A DNA stretch of 64,000 nucleotides from Desulfurivibrionaceae bacterium (GCA_030145275.1 JAQYVV010000001.1:186001-250000), one strand, 5' to 3'; counted from the first letter of the stretch, positions 26,778 through 36,178 are shown. Program-made: numbers and translations. The notes: generated from the letters alone by a model not told the origin.

Positions 26778-26894
26778 GGGAAAGATGAAAGTTGCGAGGT
26801 TGACGAAGTTAAATATTTGAGAGCTTCCCCCCCCTTAATCTTTACTGTTACTCTTAACCAAACCTTCGCTCATTATACATCTGCTTTTTTTTGT

Positions 26895-27092
26895 CTAGGA
26901 TACCCCAAAACCTATTTTAGTGATCGCACCTTTGACAACCTCAAGGTCAACTGGTTTTGTTTCACTATACGTTGCTGCACCGTTATCTAAATCAACCTGT
27001 ACATCTGTAATTCCATCAATCTCGCTTAAGGCCTTGGTGACTGAAGCCACACAGTGCCCGCAGCTCATTCCTGATACCTTTATCTTTGTCAT
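26895..27092 (-). CDS. copZ: CopZ-like heavy-metal-associated domain protein
   Basis: A 65-residue ferredoxin-like metallochaperone with the GMSCGHC motif (CxxC) at residues 8-14, followed by VASVTKALSEIDGITDVQVD. Such proteins carry Cu(I) to a copper ATPase or sensor. A copA gene begins about 490 bp away in the opposite direction, and the shared upstream region now contains two MITE-like elements (27127-27471). A ribosome-binding site (AAGGAG) lies shortly upstream of the ATG. The metal is inferred as copper from the neighbour. Confidence 0.88.
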   Translation of the reverse strand: MTKIKVSGMSCGHCVASVTKALSEIDGITDVQVDLDNGAATYSETKPVDLEVVKGAITKIGFGVS

Positions 27093-27126
27093 TTGTTATT
27101 CTCCTTAGAGTGGTTAGTGTTTTAAC

Positions 27127-27280
27127 GTAAGCGCTCCATGAACACCCTGCTGCACGTGATCGAACCCCGTGATATACAGGGGGTATAATCGCGTGGCTCG
27201 ATCACGCACATCAGGGTGCCCCTGAAACGCTTACGGACTCGGGGTTATGCAATCTTGGGTGCACTTAATTGATCGCTAAC
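27127..27280 (+). mobile_element. MITE-like palindromic element, family B, copy 2
   Basis: A 154-bp element, ends GTAAGCG and CGCTAAC (6/7 inverted repeat), flanked by the exact 8-bp direct repeat GTTTTAAC (27119-27126 and 27281-27288). The first 105 bp fold into a long imperfect hairpin with GTGATCGA/TCGATCAC arms. It lies only 35 bp upstream of the copZ start. Confidence 0.9.
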
Positions 27281-27291
27281 GTTTTAACTAC

Positions 27292-27471
27292 GGGCCTGTA
27301 AGGAAATAACCTGGCTGATATTACGCTTAGATTTGGGCCAGGTTTGGGTGTGGCGATTGAATAAAACCGCAGGCGTAGCAGGGCTACGTTGAGGATTTTG
27401 TGATTGAGCAACCTTCAAAGATGACCCGAAGATAAGATGTAAGATTGGCCAGGTTATTTCTTTACAGGCCC
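27292..27471. mobile_element. MITE-like palindromic element, family C
   Basis: A 180-bp element with long inverted ends: GGGCCTGTAAGGAAATAACC then TGGC (27292-27315) pairs with 27448-27471, with one mismatch in 24. The centre has CGTAGCAGGGCTACG. I see no clear target duplication. It lies 11 bp after the family B copy and about 110 bp before copA. Confidence 0.7.
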
Positions 27472-27583
27472 TAAGGGTTCACTAAGAGATAATATATTTC
27501 TCATTGAAGCAAAATCAATGAAAAATGTAATTTTAAACCAGGAGTATCTCCATTCTCTGATGCCCTCTTCATAGGTGAAAAAC

Positions 27584-30076
27584 ATGAAAATAGAAAATAT
27601 AAATGTACCTGTTAAAGGAATGCACTGCGCTTCCTGTTCAAGCAGGATAGAACGTGTTCTTTCTGATGTTGTCGGCGTTGAAAAGGCCTCTGTGAATCTG
27701 GCGGCAGAAAGTATGGATCTTGGCTGGGACTCCGAACAAATAACTCTGCCTGAAATTTCTGCCAAAATCAAAGATCTTGGCTTTGAGCTGGTTCTTCCGG
27801 AAAAAGAGGAGAAGATTGAATTGAGCATTAAGGGGATGCACTGTGCCTCATGCTCATCACGCATAGAAAAGGTCGTCGGTGGGATGCCTGGTGTTAGAAA
27901 GGCGGCTATCAACCTGGCTAACGAATCTGGTGTTTTTATCTTTGAAAAAGGTCTGACAAGCCAGCGCCAGATCAGAGAAGCCATTAAGGGCCTGGGTTTT
28001 AACAGTGAACCTTTAGCGGGACAATCTCAATCTCTTCTTGTAGCACGGCAAGCAGAAACTCTTGCCAGGCTTGCCGGAATGAGAAAAAATCTTTTCCCTG
28101 CCTTTGGCTTTGCTCTGCTCCTTCTGCTTGTGTCAATGGGGGAGATGCTTGGTTTGCCATTGCCGGACGTTATCAGCCCCCACCATTCACCCTTTCGTTT
28201 TGCCTTTCTGCAGTTATTATTGGTGTTGCCTGTGATGTGGGCCGGACGGAATTTTTACTTGCAGGGATTTCCGAGCTTGTTACGTGGCGCCCCAAATATG
28301 GACTCCTTGATAGCCGTGGGCACTGGTGCTGCTTTTACCTACAGTCTGTGGAATCTTGTTGAGATCGGACTTGGTTTAGAGGTAATGAAAAGGGTTATGG
28401 ACCTCTATTTTGAGTCTGCCGGTGTTCTCATTGCCTTAGTTTTACTAGGTAAATATCTAGAAACTCGCTCAAAGGTTAAAACTTCTGATGCAATAAGCCA
28501 GCTTATGCAGCTGGTTCCCGATCATGCTATTTTGCTAAAGGGTGAAGAGCAAGTTCAGATTCTGGTGGAAGAGATTGTTGCCGGGGACCTTCTGCTTATA
28601 AAACCAGGTGAAAGGATTCCTGTTGACGGTTTGGTGCGAAAAGGTAAGTCCTCGGTGGATGAATCAATGTTGACAGGGGAAAGTCTACCTGTGCGCAAGA
28701 AAAAAGGGAGCAAGGTTGTTGGCGCCACCTTGAATAAAAATGGTTCGTTGCAGGTTGAGGCAGAAAAGGTCGGCCAGGATACTGTTTTGGCCCGAATTGT
28801 TAAAATGGTTCAGGAAGCTCAAGGGTCCAAAGCGCCAATTGCCAATATGGCAGACAGAATAAGTTTGTATTTTGTTCCCATCGTTATGCTAATCGCGGTT
28901 GTAGCCGGTCTCTCCTGGTATTTGTTAGGGGGAGCTGATTTTCCTTTTGCCTTGAGAATTTTTGTGGCGGTGATGGTTATTGCCTGTCCTTGCGCCATGG
29001 GGCTTGCTACTCCAACTTCAATCATGGTCGGTACTGGCCGGGGCGCCCAACTTGGTGTTCTGATAAAAAGTGGCGGCGCTCTGGAGTTAACAGGTAAGCT
29101 TGATGTGATTGTTTTTGATAAAACCGGGACTTTGACCTATGGAAAGCCAAGGCTTACTGATTTAGTCACTTTTAGTGACACATATACGGAAGAGGAGTTG
29201 CTGCATCTTGTCGCTAGTGCCGAGAGTGTTTCAGAGCACCCTTTGGCTGAGGCCGTTGTTTTGAGTGCCAGCGAAAAAAACATACAATTGACAGTTCCTG
29301 ATTCATTTAAAGCAGTTCCCGGGCGTGGTCTGGAAGCGGAAGTTGCTGGTCGCAAGCTGATTCTCGGCAATATTGAATTCATGGTCGACCATAATATTAT
29401 CGGTTTTCAGAATGTGGACGATGTCAGGAAACAGGCAGCAGTTTTTGCTGTAGCGGGTAAAACAGTCTTGTATCTCGCTTTAGAAGGTGAGGCAACGGCT
29501 CTGCTTGCCATTGCAGACCGTTTGAAGCCGGAGAGTGCTCCTACCGTTAAAGCATTGCGCGCAATGGGGCTGCATGTCGTAATGATCAGCGGAGATCATG
29601 CCGCAACCGCACATGCTATAGCAAAACAGGCAGGTATTGATGAAGTCATGGCCCAGGTTCTTCCAGAGGACAAGGCTAATAAAGTTATTGATCTGCAAAG
29701 TAAAGGCTATAAGGTTGCGATGGTGGGGGATGGCATAAACGATGCGCCGGCTATGGCCCAGGCAGATGTGGGCATTGCCATGGGAACAGGAATCGATGTT
29801 GCGATTGAGTCCGGTGATATTGTGCTTATGAAGGGAAATCTTGACGGGGTCTTGACTGCTCTCTCATTGAGCAGGGCAACCATGACTAATATCAAACAGA
29901 ATCTATTTTGGGCCTTTGCCTATAATGTGGTCGGAATTCCGGTAGCAGCAGGGCTTCTCTATATTTTCGGAGGGCCGACCTTGAATCCCATGATTGCGGG
30001 AGGCGCAATGGCTATGAGTTCTGTTTCCGTGGTGAGCAACGCCTTACGGCTTCGTTTTTTTAAAGCACCAGAGTAA
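27584..30076 (+). CDS. copA: Copper-exporting P1B-type ATPase
   Basis: An 830-residue inner-membrane Cu(I) exporter. Two N-terminal metal-binding domains each have [10 protein letters not shown] (about residues 11-20 and 84-93). About eight membrane segments follow. The actuator motif is TGES, the transmembrane metal site is CPC in [13 protein letters not shown], the phosphorylation site is DKTGT, and the hinge is GDGIND. HP in SEHPLAEA is the P1B signature. The ATG at 27584 has AGGTGA upstream; a GTG at 27575 would add three residues. The next membrane site motifs (YN, MSS near the end) also fit CopA. Confidence 0.95.
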   Translation: MKIENINVPVKGMHCASCSSRIERVLSDVVGVEKASVNLAAESMDLGWDSEQITLPEISAKIKDLGFELVLPEKEEKIELSIKGMHCASCSSRIEKVVGGMPGVRKAAINLANESGVFIFEKGLTSQRQIREAIKGLGFNSEPLAGQSQSLLVARQAETLARLAGMRKNLFPAFGFALLLLLVSMGEMLGLPLPDVISPHHSPFRFAFLQLLLVLPVMWAGRNFYLQGFPSLLRGAPNMDSLIAVGTGAAFTYSLWNLVEIGLGLEVMKRVMDLYFESAGVLIALVLLGKYLETRSKVKTSDAISQLMQLVPDHAILLKGEEQVQILVEEIVAGDLLLIKPGERIPVDGLVRKGKSSVDESMLTGESLPVRKKKGSKVVGATLNKNGSLQVEAEKVGQDTVLARIVKMVQEAQGSKAPIANMADRISLYFVPIVMLIAVVAGLSWYLLGGADFPFALRIFVAVMVIACPCAMGLATPTSIMVGTGRGAQLGVLIKSGGALELTGKLDVIVFDKTGTLTYGKPRLTDLVTFSDTYTEEELLHLVASAESVSEHPLAEAVVLSASEKNIQLTVPDSFKAVPGRGLEAEVAGRKLILGNIEFMVDHNIIGFQNVDDVRKQAAVFAVAGKTVLYLALEGEATALLAIADRLKPESAPTVKALRAMGLHVVMISGDHAATAHAIAKQAGIDEVMAQVLPEDKANKVIDLQSKGYKVAMVGDGINDAPAMAQADVGIAMGTGIDVAIESGDIVLMKGNLDGVLTALSLSRATMTNIKQNLFWAFAYNVVGIPVAAGLLYIFGGPTLNPMIAGGAMAMSSVSVVSNALRLRFFKAPE

Positions 30077-30093
30077 TACTTTTCTGGGGATTC

Positions 30094-30158
30094 ATGCCCC
30101 GCGGAGTCTGTCGCTTACCTGAGGGTATTTATGCCCCTCGGAGTCTGTTGTTTACCTG
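30094..30158. repeat. Two tandem copies of the recurrent GAGTCTACGCTTACCTG-type word
   Basis: Two 28-nt units (30094-30121 and 30131-30158) match at 25 of 28 positions with a 37-bp period. Each begins ATGCCCC and contains CGGAGTCTGT then TTACCTG. Related words occur in the family A, D and E elements. Directly after this, 30212-30250 has an inverted CCCCGC/GCGGGG motif of the family F type. Confidence 0.6.
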
Positions 30159-30254
30159 TGGTATAGTCTTATTAATTAGACCAGAGGTTATTTGGTGACC
30201 GAGGTGTTTATGCTGTCATCCCCGCATGTTGTCAGCGGGGATCCAGAAAGGTTG

Positions 30255-31823
30255 TTATCTAGAATAATCTTGTTTCTTCAACTTCTGTTCATAAGCACTG
30301 ATAGTGGCCATATTTTCTATTTCTATTTGGCTTAGCCTGTTATCAATATTCCTGCTGCTGCCTGTGTACCAGGTCTGTTCACTAAAGTATTTTTTCATCA
30401 TGTCACTGTTGAAAATGTATGAATGTCTGGCATATATCTCGTTTCGCATAATTTTTAGATCCAGGCGGCTCTTATCGTAAAGCTCAGATGGGTCGATAAG
30501 CCGTGTTGATGCCTCAGGGAACTTGCCGGGGAAATAATTTGCTGGAGGCAATGTTAGTTTTCTAATCTTCGTGGGGGAAATTTTTTCTATTGCTGCTGTC
30601 TTTTTATTGGCAGGCTCAATATGAACAACTGGACGGGATGGGGGGGATGTTTCTTTGTATTTTTTCTCTTCTTCCAGTGGTACTTCAACGATCAGTTCCT
30701 CTACTACTGGTATCTCAGCGGCAGATGTCTCAGTATTTGATACCTTCAGGGGGGATTTCTTTGGGGACGATACCTCTACGGCCTTGATGTTATCTTTAAC
30801 TGGCTCTTTGATTTGAGCCGATGTGTTATGCCTGGCTACATCATTGATAGGAGCCTTTTTTACTGGCATTATTTGAACAGGTGATATCTCCGGGCTTGAG
30901 TTTGCAGAGTTCTGCTCTAATTTAGAAAACAGGGAGGTGGCTGCCAGCACAAGGACAATAAGAACTGCGGCCACTCTTTTGTAACTTTTGAAAAGCGGAA
31001 AGGATGTCTCTCTGGCTGAAGCTAGCACCAAGCCCAGGCTCGCCTGTTTCTTGTCTTTTACCAGCATGTTAAAAATTGTTTTAGAACAAAGCATGACTAT
31101 TTTACGTGGATAACCACCGCTTATTAAGTAGATGGCAAGAAACGCAGCAGGGGAAAACAACTGCAATTTACTGGCAGGGTCAGCTTGAGTTTTTTTGATC
31201 CGGAATTGGATCATTTGCCGGGTTTCCGTATAGCTTAGCGAGGTAAGATGTTGCAGGGTTGTTATCCTGTCTGCGAAATTGGCTTTTTTCTTTAAAACCT
31301 CCTGAAATTCTTCCTGGGCAAAAATAATTATTTGCAGCAGTTTGTGCTGGTTGGTCTCGTAGTTTAGGAATTCTCGCAAGATTTCAATGCAAAAATCCGG
31401 CAGTTTTTGGCCCTCGTCAATAATCAAGGCTGGAACCATGTGCAAATCTACCCCTTGTTTAAAAAGGTAGGTTTTGATGTCCTCTTTCATCTGCCATTCG
31501 GAATCTTTAGCAGAGTTGCCGATGCCGAAGGTTTTTAGGATAGTTTTTAGAAACTCTTTTGGTGAGGTGAATTCAGGGTCTAGAATTAGATGGGAGATTA
31601 TCTTCTCGTTGTCCCGAGCCAGCATTCTCACAAGCTGTCTACTTAGGGTGCTTTTGCCGGTGCCTATGTGGCCGATGACAACGCTCAGACCACGGCGCAG
31701 GCGCAGGGCAATTTCGAGTTTTTGCAGACAGTTCTGGTGTTGAAAGGAGTGGAAAAAGAGTTCTGGATCCGGGGAGTTGGAAAAAGGTTCTTTTTTCAGG
31801 TTTAGGAGAGTGAAATATTCCAT
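30255..31823 (-). CDS. ExeA/MshM-like AAA ATPase with C-terminal YARHG domain
   Basis: A 522-residue protein. The N-terminal ATPase starts MEYFTLLNLKKEPFSNSPDP, typical of ExeA/MshM, with Walker A GHIGTGKST (about residues 51-59) and Walker B ALIIDEGQ. A membrane helix follows near 280-296 (VAAVLIVLVLAATSLF). The periplasmic part is a Pro/Lys/Glu-rich linker of about 150 residues that ends in a YARHG-type domain (NEIYARHSYIFNSDMMKKYF). ExeA-type proteins help build or place a secretin through the cell wall. In the MSHA system MshM is this ATPase. Here it sits at the end of the pilus locus, divergent from the Cys-rich protein. Confidence 0.82.
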   Translation of the reverse strand: MEYFTLLNLKKEPFSNSPDPELFFHSFQHQNCLQKLEIALRLRRGLSVVIGHIGTGKSTLSRQLVRMLARDNEKIISHLILDPEFTSPKEFLKTILKTFGIGNSAKDSEWQMKEDIKTYLFKQGVDLHMVPALIIDEGQKLPDFCIEILREFLNYETNQHKLLQIIIFAQEEFQEVLKKKANFADRITTLQHLTSLSYTETRQMIQFRIKKTQADPASKLQLFSPAAFLAIYLISGGYPRKIVMLCSKTIFNMLVKDKKQASLGLVLASARETSFPLFKSYKRVAAVLIVLVLAATSLFSKLEQNSANSSPEISPVQIMPVKKAPINDVARHNTSAQIKEPVKDNIKAVEVSSPKKSPLKVSNTETSAAEIPVVEELIVEVPLEEEKKYKETSPPSRPVVHIEPANKKTAAIEKISPTKIRKLTLPPANYFPGKFPEASTRLIDPSELYDKSRLDLKIMRNEIYARHSYIFNSDMMKKYFSEQTWYTGSSRNIDNRLSQIEIENMATISAYEQKLKKQDYSR

Positions 31824-32067
31824 CTATGGAGTTTGTTTTCCTCTGTGGCGTATTTTTCGGTAATATGCCTAGTCCAGCGGGAACGTACTGCTTAAAAAAC
31901 TTTGGCCCAGGGCAAATGCAGATCATATTCTATTACATTAATTAGAAATTGCAATCAACAGTGTTTGCTTGTGTCAATGCTGTCAACTCTTTTAGAGTTG
32001 GTAAAGGCGATTCGTTTGTGGTATTGGGAAATAGTATTTCCGAAAAATATGCAAGGGAGAAAATGTG

Positions 32068-32733
32068 ATGAAAAAAGCTATTAAGATCGCTTTGTCTGTA
32101 ATGATCTTCGCCCTAACGGCGAGTTTTAATACTGGTCTGTTTGGTGTAGCAATCAATGGATGGACCGATTTTACTGCTTTAGACTTTGTCCGCCCGGCTG
32201 CCGGTGCTTGTGTTGACAGTGATTGTGGCTATTATGTTTGTCAGAACGTTAATAATTGTTGGACTTCTTGCAGCAACGACACCCATTGCGCCTCTGGTTA
32301 CGAATGTTCAGGCGGTGCGTGTGTCGAAAGTAGTAGTGACGATTCCTGCCAAGATGATAGTGATTGTGCCGGATATGTTTGTATTAGTAATACTTGTCGG
32401 ACTTCCTGCATGACTGAAGCCCATTGCGCCGACGGTTATAATTGTACATCAGGGAACTGTGTTATTAGTGATGATTATTGCAGCAGCGCCGCTGATTGTG
32501 GCGGCTACGAGTGTGATGATAATGAATGTCTGACTTCTTGCAAGAACAAAAACGATTGTGCCTTAGATTATGGGTGTGAATCAAATGTTTGTGTCCTGCT
32601 GCCTAACTGTTCCAGCGATGCTGATTGCGTCACAGATTATGAGTGTGTAGCCGGTTTCTGTGTCAGTGCCTTCCCTAATCCTTCAGACATTTATTGGGAC
32701 AAGAAAAACAACCTGGAGATTAAACAGTATTAA
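32068..32733 (+). CDS. Secreted Cys-rich protein with four disulfide-type repeats
   Basis: A 221-residue exported protein. A signal peptide (residues 1-22, MKKAIKIALSVMIFALTASF) precedes a mature part with over 30 Cys. It is built of repeats of about 42 residues with the pattern D-S-D-C ... C ... C-x-T-S-C ... H-C-A-x-G-Y-x-C ... C-V: starts at about 49, 91, 133 and a shorter last one near 175. Such repeats look like small disulfide-bonded knots. I cannot name the family; metazoan Dickkopf-like or myxobacterial Cys-rich repeats are similar in spacing. The start at ATG 32068 has GGGAGA upstream; a GTG at 32065 is also possible. Its position among pilus genes suggests a surface or pilus-associated role. 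Confidence 0.75.
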   Translation: MKKAIKIALSVMIFALTASFNTGLFGVAINGWTDFTALDFVRPAAGACVDSDCGYYVCQNVNNCWTSCSNDTHCASGYECSGGACVESSSDDSCQDDSDCAGYVCISNTCRTSCMTEAHCADGYNCTSGNCVISDDYCSSAADCGGYECDDNECLTSCKNKNDCALDYGCESNVCVLLPNCSSDADCVTDYECVAGFCVSAFPNPSDIYWDKKNNLEIKQY

Positions 32734-32772
32734 TTAAAATGGAATGACGGTAAAAAAGAAATACGGGGGGCG

Positions 32773-33273
32773 TTAATCGGCGCTGATTTCAAAGGTGAGA
32801 ACACGATTGGTCCCTGCGTTTGGAATGCCTGTGGAGGTCAGAATGTAGGTGCATGCGATATCATCGTTGTCACAGTCAGTGGGATCGAGTGTAAGGGAAA
32901 GGCTGAACTGTCCGACTGAATCTGGTAGGGAAAAAGTTTTTGGTGTTGCCGAGGTACAGTCATCGTTATTAAATATCTCGCAACTTCGTGAGCTGTTAAA
33001 TGTCGGACTTCTGTTGTTTGCTAACTCCCATTTTATCTGATTTAAAGCATAGTCTCTTCCCCCTTCTGCCAGGAAATAACCGTTCAAGCTGTCAACAGAG
33101 CCGATCTGGGTATACATGGTCGAAGTCGAGGTTGTGAGCATGGCCGCTCCGATGCTTGCGATGATCACAATGGAAATGATGATCATTACGAGGACAGAGC
33201 CTCTTTCCCCAGCGTTTTCTTTATTCTGAGCGATAATCTTGCTCAGGAAATATGCCAATTCAGAACTTCTCAC
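32773..33273 (-). CDS. PilX/MshP-like minor prepilin-type protein
   Basis: A 166-residue protein with an N-terminal leader ending ERGSVLVMIIISIVIIASIGA. The hydrophobic stretch after Gly-Ser is like type IV pilin helices, but the usual FTLIE is replaced by SVLVMI, as in PilX or MshP proteins. The Glu at position +5 is absent. The later sequence GYFLAEGGRDYALNQI fits the PilX family. It follows the PilW-like gene by 15 bp on the same strand, as in MSHA order (mshO then mshP). Confidence 0.72.
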   Translation of the reverse strand: MRSSELAYFLSKIIAQNKENAGERGSVLVMIIISIVIIASIGAAMLTTSTSTMYTQIGSVDSLNGYFLAEGGRDYALNQIKWELANNRSPTFNSSRSCEIFNNDDCTSATPKTFSLPDSVGQFSLSLTLDPTDCDNDDIACTYILTSTGIPNAGTNRVLTFEISAD

Positions 33274-33288
33274 TTTCCACCTCTAATC

Positions 33289-34254
33289 CTATATATTACG
33301 TGGAGCGACCCTGATAGTAAAAGGATCACTGAGGCCTTCCATCAGTAGATTAACTTCGATAAGACTAGACCAGTTGGAAGCTGCCCCACCTGAAGGTTCA
33401 GGGTTGTCAGCGATATCTCCCTGAACGCTGCAATCATTATCTTCAAAGCTGAATTCCAGGAAACACTCTGGGCTGTCTGCAGGATAGACATAGAATTTCT
33501 CATCATAATATGGAAGGCCTTCATCTATCCAGCCCTTAATGGTACCACCGCAATCTTGAGGGGGAGAGGTGAGAGTGGCGGCACCACTGGCTTTGTATAA
33601 CCCATTTCCTAAGCAGGTATAATATTCATTACCTCCGTAGTATATAATGTAGGTGTCTGTTGGGGCCGTGAACTCTATTCGTTGTCTGTCCTGAATGTCG
33701 CAATTGCTTTTGTTGAAATTAGTTTCTGGAAGCACAAATGAACAAGGTTTGACGTTCCAGGTGGTTGTTGGTGAGATTGCCAAGGTGTCGTTGTCGGCCA
33801 CCCAGTCATAATATTGCAGGCTTAAAGAGGAGACATCGGCAGCCAGCAGATCGGTTGAAGTTGCAGTTGTGGTGGTATCGTCGGCATATTCTATAAGATT
33901 GAGGTCTGTGCCTGAAAGTTCTAATTTTAGGAAGCGGTCTGTGCCGCCATGGTTGGATGTGAATCTGATTTTGCTGCCATCGGTTTCCGAGGCGCTATCG
34001 TTGGCGGCTGACACAGCAATAAGTTCCTTGGCTATTCGCAACATTGCCATCTGACCTGCGCTGGTGGTGTCGGTTCCCTGTTTGGATATGGTGAAATTTT
34101 TAATGAAAGTTGTAAGCCCAAATGTTCCTACAGATCCTATTACGCCAACGAGAACAAGGACCATGATAATCTCAATCAGGGTGAACCCGGCTTCTTTGTT
34201 AAGCGCTTGGTTTCTTGCGCTAAATATTCTCCTGGTGATGCTGGGTAAATACAT
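33289..34254 (-). CDS. PilW/MshO-like minor prepilin
   Basis: A 321-residue prepilin with the cleavage site AG/FTLIEIIMVLVLVGVIG near residue 24. After the helix comes a long globular part (about 280 residues) with several Cys (KPCSF, NKSNCDIQ, YYTCLGNG), likely disulfide-bonded in the periplasm. Size and position match MshO or PilW, a minor pilin that helps prime assembly. It is the third gene in a row of four leftward minor pilin genes. Confidence 0.82.
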   Translation of the reverse strand: MYLPSITRRIFSARNQALNKEAGFTLIEIIMVLVLVGVIGSVGTFGLTTFIKNFTISKQGTDTTSAGQMAMLRIAKELIAVSAANDSASETDGSKIRFTSNHGGTDRFLKLELSGTDLNLIEYADDTTTTATSTDLLAADVSSLSLQYYDWVADNDTLAISPTTTWNVKPCSFVLPETNFNKSNCDIQDRQRIEFTAPTDTYIIYYGGNEYYTCLGNGLYKASGAATLTSPPQDCGGTIKGWIDEGLPYYDEKFYVYPADSPECFLEFSFEDNDCSVQGDIADNPEPSGGAASNWSSLIEVNLLMEGLSDPFTIRVAPRNI

Positions 34255-34319
34255 AATTAAATCAATATGTTAAGTTGTCTGGGCTGCGCTGGCATTTCCA
34301 GTTTCAAGGATCAAACATT

Positions 34320-34778
34320 TTACTCTGTAAAGATATTACTCACTTTTATGCCGGATTGATCCGGGTCACTTATCGTTACCAGAAGAACACAAAGATCACT
34401 TGCGGGGGCACAACCACTGTCAGAGGTGAAAGTTGTTGTTGTCAACGCATCACATTGGACATAGTCGTTATATGCGACATTGTAGGTGCCAAATCTATTT
34501 GATTGAGGATTGGAGCCAGTCGTGCCGACATCGGTTTTTAGGGTACTGATGCTCATGCCTGCATTTGTATCATATTCAAGCCTCATGCGATCCATAACTG
34601 AGGTAATGTCTAAGGTGTCACGGAGATTGTCTCCAGGAGTAAAACTTCTGCTCATGGAGTGGCCAATATACGTGGCAATCATTGCTGCCAAAATCCCGCA
34701 GAGAACAAGGGCTAAAATAACTTCTATCAGGGTGAACCCGTGTTGAACCTTGGGGGGTAGCTGATTAAAATGTTTCAT
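34320..34778 (-). CDS. PilV/MshD-like minor prepilin
   Basis: A 152-residue prepilin. The leader ends VQHG/FTLIEVILALVLCGILAAM, with cleavage after Gly and Glu at +5. The rest is short and globular. The ATG overlaps the stop of the preceding GspH/FimT-like gene by 4 bp (ATGA), so the two are translationally coupled. It belongs to the minor pilin operon (35284 down to 32773). Confidence 0.82.
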   Translation of the reverse strand: MKHFNQLPPKVQHGFTLIEVILALVLCGILAAMIATYIGHSMSRSFTPGDNLRDTLDITSVMDRMRLEYDTNAGMSISTLKTDVGTTGSNPQSNRFGTYNVAYNDYVQCDALTTTTFTSDSGCAPASDLCVLLVTISDPDQSGIKVSNIFTE

Positions 34779-35284
34779 GGCAGGTGGGTGAAGCCCGTGT
34801 TTTTTGTTACTATTAAGGATCTTGAGTTAGTCCCGTCACTCACTGTTATGGTCAGATTTGCGGTTTCGGCAGTGGTTCGGTCATTTTGAACTGGGGTTCC
34901 CCAATTGTTATAACGAGAAGTTGGGTAGGCTGTTGCACTTATATTACTGGCAAATGTGTGAGTGGCGCTTGTTTGACCGGGAAGATCCTCGTTGTCCCAT
35001 GAGGATGTCACACTGTTGTATTGTTGCAGTACGTAACTTGAGGCGTCTGGGAAAGTTATCTGCCAGATCTCATCGTCTTTTGAGTTCATGGCCTTCATCT
35101 GGGCATATCGTAAATTGTATTTTAAAATTTCTGCCTCCATTATCACATCATTGCCAGAGGCAAAATTGCCGGTTTTAGAGATAACGATGGCGCTTACGGT
35201 TCCAAGAATAATTAATACCGCAATAACTTCGATTAAGGTGAAACCCTGATTGTTTGAGGGGTATATGGTTAGGTTTTTTTTCAT
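34775..35284 (-). CDS. GspH/FimT/MshC-like minor prepilin
   Basis: A 169-residue prepilin with the site NNQG/FTLIEVIAVLIILGTVSAI. The later pattern EAEILKYNLRYAQMKAMN is typical of GspH/FimT-type proteins, where the helix after the transmembrane part carries L-R-x-A-Q-x-x-A. It is the first gene of the leftward minor pilin operon and divergent from the major pilin gene. Confidence 0.82.
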   Translation of the reverse strand: MKKNLTIYPSNNQGFTLIEVIAVLIILGTVSAIVISKTGNFASGNDVIMEAEILKYNLRYAQMKAMNSKDDEIWQITFPDASSYVLQQYNSVTSSWDNEDLPGQTSATHTFASNISATAYPTSRYNNWGTPVQNDRTTAETANLTITVSDGTNSRSLIVTKNTGFTHLP

Positions 35285-35714
35285 TTCAGGGAGAAATTGT
35301 GACCCTAGAAAGATTAGGTTTATCTATTCTTGGGCGATATTGTGATGAAGTTGCGGACCCAACAGCCTTCGCGGGCCCTCTGGATAATTTATTGTTACAG
35401 TGTTGTAGCTGTGTGTTGTTGAATTCTCCACACAAGCAGCATATCGTTATTATTAATAAATACCATAAAATTACCACTTAAAAAATGGTGCAAACATCCA
35501 AGGGTGTGGTATTATACCAAAATTATAAAGTTTATAATCGTTTGCATACGCAAAATATGGTCGATAGTCATTTAATTTATGATGTCTAAATGGTATAAAA
35601 AAATGGCCTTACTTAAAGAATCAAATTTATCTAAGACGTATCTAGCACTAGCACCTAAATAAAACTTTAAAAGTTATGGATTTGTAATTAAAAAATACAA
35701 ACAGGAGAAAAGTT
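35285..35714. other. Divergent promoter region between minor and major pilin genes
   Basis: About 430 bp, AT-rich near the pilin gene. It has a small palindrome GGTATTATACC (35508-35518) and the AT-rich stretch AATTATAAAGTTTATAATCG just after. I see no gene or clear sigma-54 site. An AGGAGA ribosome-binding site lies at about 35703, before the pilin ATG. Confidence 0.5.
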
Positions 35715-36146
35715 ATGGGGAAGAAAAAGATTTTAGCTAATCAGCAGGGTTTCACTTTAATTGAAATCATTGCAGTTCTTGTACTACTTGGGATTCTTGC
35801 CGCAGTTGCTGTTCCCAAATATATGAGTATGCAAGAGCAGGCCGAAGAGAAAACTGTGGCGGGGGTAAAAGCCGAGCTGCAGGCGAGGGCCAATCAATAT
35901 CAAGGCCAATATTTATTAGATCAAAGTAATGGTACAAAGGCAGGTTTGGCAGCGCAGGTCGCTCTTGATTGGGCCGACGAGACCAAAGAAGACGTTGGGA
36001 ATGATTTTGGTATAGCTAGAGTAGATGATACTAACCTAACTATTACTGTCAATAGTTCAGGGAATACATACAATTTGGAGTTTACTGTAGGAACCACCGG
36101 GACAAATTCAACTGCAGCTCGATTCGGTGATATAACCCCTAACTAA
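35715..36146 (+). CDS. Major type IV pilin (MshA/PilA-like)
   Basis: A 143-residue prepilin. The short leader MGKKKILANQQG is followed by FTLIEIIAVLVLLGILAAVA, the cleavage site and N-methylated Phe of type IVa pilins, then VPKYMSMQEQAEEKTV. The body is small and ends without the Cys pair of many pilins. A strong AGGAGA ribosome-binding site precedes it, and a terminator follows directly, so it is a single-gene transcript, as expected for the most abundant subunit. The prepilin peptidase is not in the window. Confidence 0.9.
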   Translation: MGKKKILANQQGFTLIEIIAVLVLLGILAAVAVPKYMSMQEQAEEKTVAGVKAELQARANQYQGQYLLDQSNGTKAGLAAQVALDWADETKEDVGNDFGIARVDDTNLTITVNSSGNTYNLEFTVGTTGTNSTAARFGDITPN

Positions 36147-36178
36147 TTCATATTCATTGATAGCAGTTTTATAATCTG

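Noticed and set aside
27292..27471. Target duplication for the family C element
   Set aside because: The 8 bases next to each end do not match, so I claim only the inverted repeat.
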